Origin: Apostichopus japonicus
Lineage: Eukaryota > Echinodermata > Holothuroidea > Aspidochirotida > Stichopodidae
Direction: 5' to 3'
Length of the DNA: 64,000 nucleotides
Assembly: GCF_037975245.1 (NCBI RefSeq)
Contig: NC_092578.1
Coordinates: 16,810,821-16,874,820 of the forward strand
The notes under the pieces were generated by a model, which made no database searches, had not been told where the DNA came from, and saw only the letters and a program-made list of their open reading frames with translations. Positions 21,472-57,300 of the stretch are shown piece after piece; the first letter of the stretch is position 1, and the number at the start of each line of letters is the position of its first letter. The translations under genes and the position numbers were made by a program.

Positions 21472-24278
21472 CCCATGTATATATATAGATCCTAATGAGT
21501 TCGTTATGCATTAAATTCCGTATGAAAAAAAGAAACGAGGAATCCTGAAAATACCAAAGTTTGATCTTCAAAGGCTGACATATAACACCAACGACAGTCG
21601 AGTGATTCAAGCGTCCAATTTCATAGGGCAAGTGAGGTGGGTGAAGGGGAGGGGGGGGCAGCAATGGAGAGAAAGTTAATGGAGTAATTCATAAACAGAG
21701 GACTCAAAGTAGTATTGCAGATAGGTACGCGTCGGAGGATGAAGTTGAAACTTTGATATGGGCCGATGTTCTGCAAGGTTAGGGGTTAACATAAAATAGC
21801 GAAGCATTTAAATAAATGACACGGGAAGGGAGTGGAGGGGGGGGGTGTAACGGAGGGGGAGACTATAAGAATGGATGATATCACCTATTCTTGGGTTGTA
21901 GTGAGATATTTCTTTTCCCCCCTTCAAGACCTAAGCGAAAAGTACGTTTTTAATTTTTCACACTTGCGTTATATTTTGGCATAGCGTTTTATTCTCCTAC
22001 GTCAAGCTAACATTAATTTTACTAACTTGCTTAAAGGAAGTACATGGTGCCACAAAAACAGCTAGATATCCTAACATGATTTCATGGGGACAAAAACAAA
22101 CAGCCAGACTTTGTTTTTGTTTTGCTCCACCTATAAACAAAGTAAGAAAAGTAGAACAAACAACTCGGTTTTCACTCTTTCTTTATTTCCACTGGTTCGT
22201 CGGTTAACAACCAATAGCAATAATCTATTTAATTGTCCAGTTTCCAATGGTCCTACCTTTTATATCATCCCCGTTATGTGGGTTTTGGTATCAAAGATAC
22301 GATTACACATTAAAAAGTGGCTCCTGTTGTCACTAGTCAAATTGTTAAAAATTGTGGAGAAAAAAAAGTCCTGAAATTGACAGTGGTTTATGAAGAATAC
22401 CATAAGGGATTATGCTGTAAACAAAACCAAAATAAGCAGCAGAGGACGACATATTTCAATGTAAAATAATTGCTTTTGGATAGACACTTTATAAATTTTC
22501 TAAATATGGCTTAAGTATTACAAATAAATGTGGTAAAATTTTAATGTATTAAAACACAAAAGTTCAATTACTAAGTTTGAATGAAACACCATTATTATTA
22601 TAACTCTCTTTTCTTCCCTCCCTCCCTGCCTCTGTTCCTGTCCTTTCCCCCCCCCCTCCCCACCATCAACATTGTCCCACTAACATTTCCCTCTTAGCTA
22701 TCCAGCGACGGACGGTGTTTGGATGTTCCGTGATGACGTATCCTCGGTTCTCATTTAAAATTGATGAGAACTAAATGTTCACTAGCACTGCCTATGTTTC
22801 AGTCATCATATTATATCTAAGGAAAGGGAGTGGGACAAGTCTTCAAAGCCTCCTGCAACTTAACAATGGTTGAAGGTCATTATTGATATTTTCCCTTTCC
22901 ATTCTCAAATTTTTGGAGTAGTCTTGGCAAGCTAGATGGCCAATCAACCATAGAGAATGCATTAGTCAAACGGTATTTATAACAAATTTAAAGGAAACCA
23001 TTTAAACATCTGGCCATTTTATTTTTGAATACTTTCATACCTTAAATGCAGCTAGTCGACTTTTTATCCATATCCATATCCCATTTCTCACAAATTTCAC
23101 CGAAGTTTTTCTCATCAATGTTCCATGAACTGTACAAAGTCTAGCAAAACATAAAAATAATTTAAAAAATATATCATAAAAAGACAAACAAAAAGAGTGC
23201 AATTATCCAATTATCTTGTTAATTAACATTGGTAGATTAACAACAATAAGAGCTTCAGTTTAATACGATTCTTGTCATGACCAGGTAAAGCATTTTATAG
23301 TTCCATGCTTTCAGATGTTTGATTGATCTTTGTCAAGATTTTAAAGCATCACTCGAGAGACAGGGATGTAATGAATTTAGCCAGAATAGTATTATCATCC
23401 ATTTCAAGTTCCACTGATGGCGAGCAAAGTTCTATTGCAAATGTTGACTAGCTGCATAAGACCTTAACAATCGTTGAATTTAGGTCATCTGCATCCAACA
23501 GATGTCAAAATTTCCATCGTGATAGCTGCAGATGAGGTTGATGATGGTACAGACCACAAATGTATTGAACCCCTCCTGGCACCTTTTTTTCCCGCTTCAT
23601 CGAGACCCTAAGATTTCTCTCAAAAGAGTTGATTATATTTTGCATTTTTTGGCTTACATTTACTGAAATATATGAGTTTGTTAGTTATCCTCTCCTTCCC
23701 GTCTCTCTGTAGGCAGATGGAAGTGAAAAATCTAACCACCAAAGTCCCTTCACTCCATCTGCAATATCTCCCCAACAACCCCCCCCCACCCCTCTCCTTC
23801 CTGCCTCACCCCACCATCTGCCCATACAATTACTGTTTTATTTGTTTGTTACAGTCTAATAGTCTATAGTGGAATTGATAAAGAATATCAGTCGTTTTTT
23901 TTCTTGCCGATGGAGAGTTCAGACCAGAAAAAGATCAGAATTTAAATGCTACTGGGTTCCAATAAAGGATCGGTTTATCTACCCATTAAAATCATACAGA
24001 CACGTATGTCAAAGGACACTACTTTAATTTCCGGTACAAATCAATTTATATTAAAGTATTCTTTGTTATATGAGGATTTAACCACAAATTTGCATATCTG
24101 ACTGATTTTGCCACCGGGCAGTTCTGGTGTTAGGTGTCCTATGAGTGACTTGAGCGAAAGTTTCACCGTGTGGAACTGCCACTAATACAGGGTATTAGCT
24201 ACAGGGGTAGCACAGGGTACCAACAACTTTGGCAGGCTTACCATCGTGGTCGACTTGCCAGTGAGCACTTACATTTTT
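21472..24278. other. Intergenic, nothing recognised
   Basis: Contains G-rich purine runs (21640, 21840) and C-rich pyrimidine runs (22640, 23780). A 96-codon plus frame at 22084-22374 has no recognised motif. Confidence 0.5.
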
Positions 24279-24284
24279 TTTATT
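24279..24284 (-). terminator. Candidate poly(A) signal of OXSR1 gene
   Basis: Minus-strand AATAAA about 210 bp past the OXSR1 stop codon. Confidence 0.45.
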
Positions 24285-24496
24285 TGGTAGTAAATTTTTT
24301 CTAGTAGTAAATTGGTTTTTTCTGATATGGTTATGCATACAAGTTGAAAACTCATGATTGGATGGTTTGAATAATAACATGTTTCGTCTTGCGTGTAACA
24401 CTCCAACAAAGTCACGGGTCAACTTTGTTAATGGGGCTACCCTTTCTTCCTTTCAGCCACAGATTAAAAATCTGCACAGATGCCGTCAATGCTGTA

Positions 24497-47710
<23,214 letters not shown>

Positions 47711-50700
47711 GATTGAAGTAAGCAGAATTGAAGGATTGAGCTGAGATATATATACATGGAAATAGATGCTAGCATGTTACAGCTGATTCTCTTAATATGA
47801 ATATTTATATGGCAGTTTTCTGCTATCATTCTGTTGGTTTTCGGCTATCCGTTGTGCAATTTTAGATCGCAATCGATTGTAAATCATCCCAAAATTGTTT
47901 CATTTTGCTGTAATCGATAGAACTTTTATATCTTGCACTCGTCGATCTTTTTTCATAAATAAGAATTGTTCGTAGCCGATAAGAGGTCGCGAGAAGCTCT
48001 CGTTACGGAGTGGATAGCATCTCAGTTATACAGCCATCTACCCAGTATTAAAGCGTTATTCAGGGTAATTCATTTTTTGGCGATCGTGGGACTGGCAGAT
48101 ACTATTGTGTGCCACCGATCATTTTAAATTATCATTATGTTTTAGTCCATGTAGTTAATCTTCCGGTAACGATGGCAATGACAGATAATAAAATTAGTAC
48201 AGCGTTTACTCTATTCTGCGGCACCACTGAACTGAGTTCATTACGGAATATTGACCCACAGGGAATTATGTCATCAGAATAGTGCAAGTAACACTTCCAT
48301 TTTGGTATACTTTCTATTAATTAAGCGACATCTAATTTTAGATACTGGTGGATCAAATAAAACCCACACACTAAAGCTGTTTAAACTTTTACATATTTCC
48401 AGGGAACTGCCTGGATATTCTTGTGTAGTAGTTACGGGACAATGACCTTGTTGCATCGATGAAGCAATACATGGAATAGTAATCACGAATCACGTATTTT
48501 GAGTTGACTTATAAACAACACCACCGTTTTCCATCAAAGCATGTAATATTAACAAACTTATGGACAGATGATCATAAATTCAACTAACCAATTGAATGTT
48601 TTTAGAATTAATGGTTTACTAAAGTGATCCATAACGACTTGATTTACTGTCTCACACGCCTGATCAGTTTGCAATATTTTGTTATTTCATTTGAATATAC
48701 TTTCGCTTTTAATCTAGGTGTTGTGTTTTAGTATTGCGCCACTAATTCGTGCCAAATTAAACGCAAAAAATGCAGTTTTCCGATAGGTATTCGTAGGTTA
48801 TTATTTATCTTTCGACAAATTAACCCGACGTTGATTTGAGACATGACTAAAAGTTGAACCAGAATATGGTAACCCCTAGATAAAAACAAATAATAATAAC
48901 AACGAGTTCATAGGTTATATACGAATAACTATCTATTTGACAAAAGGAAAAATTTGTTATCTATTCATCTATGATCTCGACTTTCACTTATTTTTAAAAT
49001 TAAGTATATAGAATAAGTGAGAAACGACATCACATGTTCATAATGTGAAAAGATAGGGAAAATAGTTGGAATGATATTGCGTTGTTAAAAACTTTACAAA
49101 GTCATTATTTAAAAATAAAATCAATACAAAATAAGGTACCGTCGTCTTATTGATGAAGTTAGCTAAATTTATCATTTTTTCTAACAAATATCAAAATTGA
49201 AGTTAAAAGTACAGTTTAATTGCGTTATGTATGTGAGAAAATCTATTGTTTTGATAATTCTCAACGAAGTATATATGACACAATTGCACAAAATGTATAA
49301 ATCATATAATATAAAATTATAAAACTTTCGTATGTGTATATAAATTATAAAATACGTATGTGTACCCCCCTTTATCAACCACCCCCCCCCCCATCAAAGT
49401 AGTTATTAACACAAGTTTTCACGTCAACCTAATTTTTCACCTATAGCTCAAGAATGCACATGTGAGGCTTACTTGGTGATGACGTTAACTCATGGGAGCA
49501 AACCCATTGCTTTCATCAGTTAATTGTAATGTTTATAAACTCAACAAAAACATTTTTTTAAAAGCTTCATATAACCCACAGAGCTCTCCCTGATCTCTCC
49601 CAACACAAGTTGTCCTTAGAAAATATCGTCATTAATTCTAAACAAGCTATTTGAGGAACCAAAAATCCTCATATTTACAGTTAGATTAGTTTTGTATTGC
49701 ATCCAATGAACTGACCTATAATGGTCTACGCAAAATAGTATGTTTCCCAGCCGCTTTAATTGATGAGCCGTGGATGGTTGAAGGGAAATTTCGCATAAGA
49801 TAAAAGTGCTATATAGAAACACACCCGAAGTATAAAACAGTGTTATTAACGGTCTCTACTGCATCGTTTAGCCTAAAAAGGTAATTATTTACCAAATAGT
49901 CATCTTGTGAGACGGAATGATGGAGATTTCTTCTCTTTTATTGTTAAGAATACAACAAGAACAATTTTGTACTTTTATAATCTTATATAGAGATTGCGCA
50001 AAATCCTCGTGATTGTCAAAACAGAGATAAAACATAATTAACGAAATGACAATTCAGCAATGAACACATATGATCATGCGCAGTTTAAAGATCTGCTTTT
50101 ATTGGCTCGGCACGCTGTAGCTAGGAATGTTTTGTAATTACGCAATCGACCTGCCACCTCAGGCTCTAATATTACACTGCATAGCTACTTAACACCACCA
50201 GGCTCTTTGTGTGGAAATATGTTTACGTTTACAGTATAGTTAATTATATATGCGTTCACACAAATTCCCTCATACAAGAAAAAATATGTGGCAGGCGTTG
50301 CAGACTAATTGGTAAAAAGAGGTCATTTTACGACCAAGGCAGGTCGATTACGTAATCTCAAGAAACTTTTCCATGTTAGCGTGCTATAGTTGGGGTCTAA
50401 TACAGCAAACCTTTAACCACCAAACGAATTGTGTGTTCCTGCAGCTACAATCTCATGTGTAGTTCGCTTACTCGATGGTTGCGTCAATCAACATATCTTC
50501 ATTGTCTGCTTCCCTCTGTCCTGCGTACGATCGCTTCAATTCTTCCAAGTCTATTTTATTCCTCTGAAAGAATCCGCACTAAAAATGCAGAGAAAGATGT
50601 TAGTATGTTATAATGTTATTGTTTTACTTAAAGACATGATATATCTTCTTTGCAGTTTATTGGAGAACAACAAACAAACAAGCAAATAGATGAACAAACA

Positions 50701-51207
50701 ACATGAAAAACAACATCATATAATCAGTGAACAGAAACTGACCGAGTAATTATAAAGAAAATTTCGAAGACTATCATAAAAATATGTTTATTATGTAGTT
50801 AGTTCAATATGGCAATGTAAAATATATCTAAAAAATTAATTCCTTTTGAAATCCCCCCCCCCCCCCCACCAACCCTCTTCGGCTGAATTACACCAAAGCA
50901 AGTTTAAGAAAGAAATACCATGGGTATTTCGAACTAAAGAGTGAAGATGCTTGAAGGGATAGGGGGATGGGTAGTGGGCGTAGTAGGATGAGGTGGGGGT
51001 GGGGGGTGGGGGGTTAATGATGCCGGAGACATGATCTGCAGGGGAGTATGTCTATAATCCGCCAAATTGTCAGTTGCTACTTTTTTTCCTGGCAATCAAA
51101 GGGTTCAATGAATCTGATCACGCAGAGTGCAACAGATATCATAGATGAGACACAAAACGGCGTGGGGTGGGGGGGGGGGTGGATAATAATTGATAAGAAA
51201 AACTTAC
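47711..51207. other. OXSR1 promoter side and integrin 3' region; no gene recognised
   Basis: The first few hundred bases should hold the OXSR1 5' UTR and promoter, but no clear element stands out. The rest is AT-rich and should contain the integrin cytoplasmic-tail exon and 3' UTR; a minus-strand GFFKR-like codon series was looked for and not found. Homopolymer C/G runs occur at 49381, 50854 and 51000. Confidence 0.5.
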
Positions 51208-51330
51208 TTTATAGAGGATGAAGATAAGTATAACCAAAAAGAGACTGCCGACTACCACAGATACTATGATAACCCATAGGGGGACAGGTGTTGTGTCCAA
51301 GAACGTTAGTGGTATTGTCCGCAATGATAA
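51208..51330 (-). CDS. Integrin alpha exon: transmembrane helix
   Basis: 41 codons in phase 0: LSLRTIPLTFLDTTPVPLWV followed by a hydrophobic run IIVSVVVGSLFLVILIFILY and K, then a GTAAGT donor. PLWVII is typical of alpha chains just before the helix. Read-through of the donor would add a short non-GFFKR tail ending at a stop. Confidence 0.93.
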
Positions 51331-54300
51331 CTGAAGGAGGACGATAGAAAGTTTATAAGATGACTTTTTTCATTTCATTTCATTATATATTTGATCCAAA
51401 AAAGCAAAAAGCAGTATACAAACAACAAAGTACGAAAACACAAAGCGGATCAGGATGTACCAAAGGAAACTAAATTCCTGTAGCCCGGAGGTCTGTACAC
51501 CCTTACAATAAGAGACTTGGAACTGAAATAAATATATAATATTCACAAATAAAGCCATAAGAAATATAGGAATTAAAATTGACAAATTACACATGTGATA
51601 AAGCTAAGAAATGTTCCTTAATATTGCACACAAATGACTGGTAAGAACCACACAAGAGCAAATTCCTGGTCTCAGGGGGAAGTTCGTTCCAAATCCTAGG
51701 AAACTTGGTTTAGTGAAGAAAACAAATATTGATAAAAAGATGAAAATTGGTGTAGAACTATGCACAAGTAACATTCTCTCCAACCACATGTATATAGATA
51801 TAGGTGCATGAGCCCGGGGAGGGGTGGGTGGTTCAAGGGAATTTATTACTAATAATTGCTAAAAGTAAAACGTGAAGAAAACGTTCCATAGAATGTGAGA
51901 GTAAATTTTGCTTTCATGACCTATAGTTTTTTAATCGATATAGGCGAGAACAAGAAATATAAAAAAGAAAATATATTCTGCAGCTTACAGGGAAATTCGA
52001 CACCATGGCACCACCTGGGCTCTACCCAATTGTGAAAGTGGTGAATGGTTGGACCAAGCTGGTCTCATTGGTGATATGCATTTCTGTGATACTTTATTAG
52101 TGATTATTAATCAAGTATGAATATAGTGTACGATTATTTATAGCTATATGTACGTTCATAGTTAAGGCCTATACGGCATATTGCTTACCGTTTTAACTTC
52201 CTCCGGTGTTTTAGTTGGCTGAGTTATGTACGGTATACTTTGAACGGTTAATCGAGCCATCGATATTATCTCCCATTCTGCTGGTTCGTTATCCTGTATG
52301 AAAATGAAATAATCAAATGTATAAACAAAGGAACAATGTGTGGAAACATATACAATCATAATTAACAGAAATTCCTTAAAACAAATATCTGATTTGCGTT
52401 TGTATTTGCTATAATCTTTGCATAGGCTATGGTTTTTCTTAGCGTTGTGGTCCAATATAAATATGGTACCTAAGATCGCTATTCCCTTTCTATTTTAAAC
52501 ATTGTCAAAAAAATCACAAAGAATTTGCATATCGATGCGATGCGTTTTATTGTACGGGTATGCAAATGCTCTGCAGTATCGCTTTTCGTGATCTACCCTT
52601 GCATCCCCCACTAATTTATCCATCATCACGGGGGGGGGGGGGGGCGTCGGTTTACATTTAGCTTAAGCCATGCAAGCGCGCAGGAGCGGACAGGGGCATA
52701 AATTGATACCAGCTCAGTGATCCAACAGGTGGAATTGGGGCTCAGAAACACTGAAATCGGATCATGTTTGTTGCTTCGCATGAATTAGAAGCTTTCACGA
52801 CCGATAGGATATCGGCACTTTCGTCGCCTCACCATGGCGACTCCTTCTGCGCAAGGATAGAGCGACGTACCGGTTCCAAGCCAGTTAACCGGTAGGCAAA
52901 TCCACCCCTGACAGCACAGGCAAAATAATAATAATAATGATGATATTAATAACAAAAGGGTTCCATAAAACCACTGACCTTTAGCAAGCTTTCTAACATT
53001 AGCCTCGATTCAATCGTCAGGATAATATTAGTTCCATCTTTGTCTATGTTGCCAAGGTTACAGGTTATGTTGACACACCCACTGTGACCCTTAGAGCAAT
53101 CGACAACTACCTTACTAGGTACACCACTATTGTCATCTTCTTCGACCTCCTCAATTACAGATCTCCTTGCCCGACTCTCTTCTTTTGATATTGTTGCTTC
53201 ATCTTGCATCTACGAAAAAGAAGAGCAATTATCAAAATTGCTAAAATATCCTTCTTTTTGTTGGTATTTTATGGTCATTTTTTTCGATTCTATGTCATAT
53301 TAGTGTATCATATATAATTATAATGTATGTATATTCCATACGTCTCTGTAGTCAACTTTTATTTCAAAATATTAAAAAGAAAACATCTTTTCAGATGTGA
53401 TTAATACTGGTGTGAAAAGTGCATGTGTCAATATGAGGCTATAAGAAGAAAATCCAATTCATTTGAATCTCTCTCAATAACCTTTAATTATTGATGAAGT
53501 CGTCGAGAAAGTTGACTTTTCATTGTATAATAACTTTACGCAACAAAGTTAATTAACTCCGTAACTACAGTTCACCTTACTTAATGAATTAACTAAGCCA
53601 TGAAGCTATTATGACCCGTAACTGTTTTACATCATATAATGGGATTACTAGAATATTTAATGTTTTAACATCAATGCATACAAGAATTGTAATGACTATA
53701 TTATACTTATACTTATAATACTTATAATGACTTTGTATAGACGTACAATGACTTTAAATACACTTATAATGACTTTGCTTAGCCGTATGATTAGTTTACA
53801 TGGGCGTATAATGGGTTTACCTAAAAGGATAATGAGTTTACCTAGACTTTTAATGACTTGACATAGACGTATTACAAGTTTTCATACACGTGTTATGATA
53901 CACTGTAAAAAATTTCTCTGTATATTTACAAAAGAAAAGCTGTCAATTAGTTTCCATCTGTTTTTTCATCAGTGTACAACAGCAACTGTAAATGCACAAC
54001 TACGGTTTGTGTAGAAACAGATTCATTTCTATTTATTCAGGTAGAATTTTATGTGGCAACATGGAAAAAGTGATGTAAAATTCAAAATACTTTTTGTATA
54101 TTGGTCGAACTTTTTTCGTTTCTAGACAGAATGTTTCCGTTAATTTACCAAATAACAGTTTGTATACACAGTAAAAAGTTGTGGTTGAAAGTAAAAGTTA
54201 TGTATTCAAATGAAGCTGCTATATGTTGGTAAAGTAATTTGTGATCCTGGGCGAATCCTTTGTAGAGAGGAATTTGTTGTACATGAAAGAGATTTAGATG

Positions 54301-57300
54301 AAAAAATAAACGTTATACCAAGAGGAACACATTGAGAGAGTCAAATTTACCAAACACACATATCTTTATTTACCAACATGCAATCTTGACAGGTGTTTTA
54401 AACTTTTAGAATATCATAAACAGCAAATGTGGAATTAGCACTGCAAACAACAATGTAACAATATATTACACTAACATGAACAGTTTAGATATCATTCCAA
54501 AACAGGGATAAAGTGTGAATTTGCCTACCAGTGCGTTGAAAAACAGTGATATTATCATACTACTACTAAACTATTTCAGCATATTAATCTGGACTTTCCT
54601 GATGATATTAGACTCCCAAAGGTAAAATACTATTTAAGCAAGATTGATAAATGCTGAATAGCAGGGGGTCAATTTACCTTATGAACCTACCAAGGATACT
54701 GCTGTCCATTGTAATTAGCACTCTTACAAAGAGATAGTGTCTAGAATGAAAGAGCAACGACTAAAAAATACTATTCTATGACATACTAAAGAAATAAGAA
54801 ACAAAACAATAACATGAACCTGGAAACCACTTAAGTTGCATTGAAACTGAACCTGAAACAAAAAGCTATTAACAGTAAGAAACTCAAATACTATTTATAT
54901 GCTTAGAGTACTTAAAAGGATTTCTTCTAGTAAAAATACTTTGTTTCGAATGAGTACAGTTGCTACCCTAGGAAATAAGCTTTACTGCTATCAGAACAAC
55001 TCCCAAATCAATAGAAAGAAAAAAGAAAACAGTTAGATTGATGGTCAATGTCAAAGTGATGAAACTTCCATTGAAATGCTCAGGCACACTGGGATATTTT
55101 TTTGATAAAATGAACCCTTTCCAATACATAGAACAATCAGAAAATCTACTTGACAGTGCTCAAATTTGGGATATTTTTATATAATTACATCCAACTTGTA
55201 CTGAAAAAGCTACGAGGTTGTTCTGTACAGAATCATATTTTGTATTTAAGAAAATACAATGTTTGGTTAAAAGACTTCTGAAGCAAGCAGATTACCTTAT
55301 TGTTTATTAAGTATTTTAAAAATCAACTTTAAGTTACATTGTAACATGAATCTGTAAAATTTAGTGATTTATAGCAGAATAGTTCACAGATTCAGCGCTT
55401 TTGAAATGGAGGTATCATTTAACAAAAAGTATACGGCATTAAACAAAACAAAATTAAATGCAGCTAGCTCAAGTAGCTTAATACTTTTGGCCACATTCAC
55501 TGCATATATCACTCTCTACTTTCCTTCATCCGCTCACAAAGAGAAGTTACTTTCGGATTTATACACCATCTGTAAGATTTCTTTGCCCTAGACCCTCTCC
55601 CTGGATCAATCTCGAACAGTATTCTGTAGGGAATAATTTGAAAAAGTTTCATGAGTCCAATCTATCCTTGTTTACCAAAAACATCCTAGTGCTTAAAAAC
55701 TAAATTTATTCAATTTTGGTAATAGTATCCCCAAAATTAGTTAAACTTCACATAAAAGTTATATATAAATATATATATATAAGTAAAAGTTTGTATCCAT
55801 TTTAATATATATAAACTGTTGTTATTTGCATGCCGTGACAGGTGCACTAGTAGTTTAATGAAAACATTTAATGTTGCACAACATTTGTTGGCATTGACAG
55901 TTCTTCTTTGCAGTTCTTCTTGCATGATCTCAACAAGATGGAGGAACTGTAGTTTGAATGCACCTCCTTTGTTAATCTGTCAAGAAACTAGGTTTAAACT
56001 GTACCTCTGTATGTATTCCATGGTTGCTTGAACCTCGAGCTATGGGATAGCATATGTTGAACACATAGTAGCTCATGAACAACATCTTCAACACAGCAGT
56101 AATGGATGTAGGATACAGCAGAGGTTCCCGATCAACTGTTATTGCCATTCTGTTTCTAAGAAATGGATTGCAACCTGTTACATAAAAACAAAAGCATTTT
56201 TTATTAATATCTTAAAGTATAAAGATCCATGGATTATAATTTTAAAAGCAATTTCATTCAGAAATTATGCAAGAGTAGCCTGCAAGTGAAACTCTTGCAC
56301 TCTGGATGAATCCAGTGGTCACCGTGATGCACTTTACTACAAAAAAAGTCAAAACCTGATGATCTAGTGCAAAGATATGTGAGACCAATCATAGTCTTAG
56401 GATAGAGATAAAATGAGTGTTTCAATACCATCTTCTCTATGGTCATGATAGAAGTGACTTTTCAAAGCTGAATAACTTACAAAAATTCTGTTGCACTTTC
56501 TTCATGACAAGTAAATTGAAAATTTGGTTGATTTTGATTAAGCCTGTAGTGACACATCTTTCTAGCTGCAGTATCAGAGTGAACACCACATGAACAAGTA
56601 ACCATCTGCAAGAAAGTAAAACATATGGAAATTAAAACCTTTCGGAAATGGGTCAGGCTCTCCAACAATACATTACAAATCCGGTGCCCCTGACTATTCC
56701 ATCTCAGGTTTAGCTGAAGCCAATCCTATGAAAGGAAAACAAACAAACACTTTTGGTTACATATATATTGACAGTTGACAAATCATATCAGTTAATACTG
56801 TAAGTAGGCTACAGTTTGGCATAATTCATAACACCCACAATCAACACATTCATGCTAAGATCGGGTTAGTATAGCATACAACAGTGCAAACATCAACTGT
56901 TCATGATACTTAAAGTAGGCTAGGGGCAATTAGCAGCTCAGGCACAGTTCTGGATGGGTGGGGGGGGGGGGGGAGGAGGGCTAGGAGGTAGACTTTGCCT
57001 GTAATTTTTTTCTAGCTCGCAATTATCACAATTCCCCTTTACAAAGAAATTTCCTTCAGGAATTTTTTGTATAGTTAACTTCCACCTAAGCCCTCTCCCA
57101 CTCAAACATACCTATAAATACTAAATTTCGAGTTCAAACATCTTTGGTTCTTGTGATATCGTGTTTATACGCCAAGGCATCAAATGACAGGCACATAGTA
57201 CATACAGGGTTTCCCCATTACATGCAGTAGCATCCTTCAGAATTGAACAAGGAATAACAAATGGTTTTACCGACCAATAATTAGTTTTCAAAATTCAGCG

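Noticed and set aside
50820-50860. Minus-strand GFQKELIF as an integrin tail
   Set aside because: It directly follows a homopolymer G run with no acceptor and ends at a stop after eight residues.
52790-52915. Possible tRNA-like element with ACCGGT inverted words
   Set aside because: No consistent A/B boxes or cloverleaf could be drawn; only short inverted repeats.
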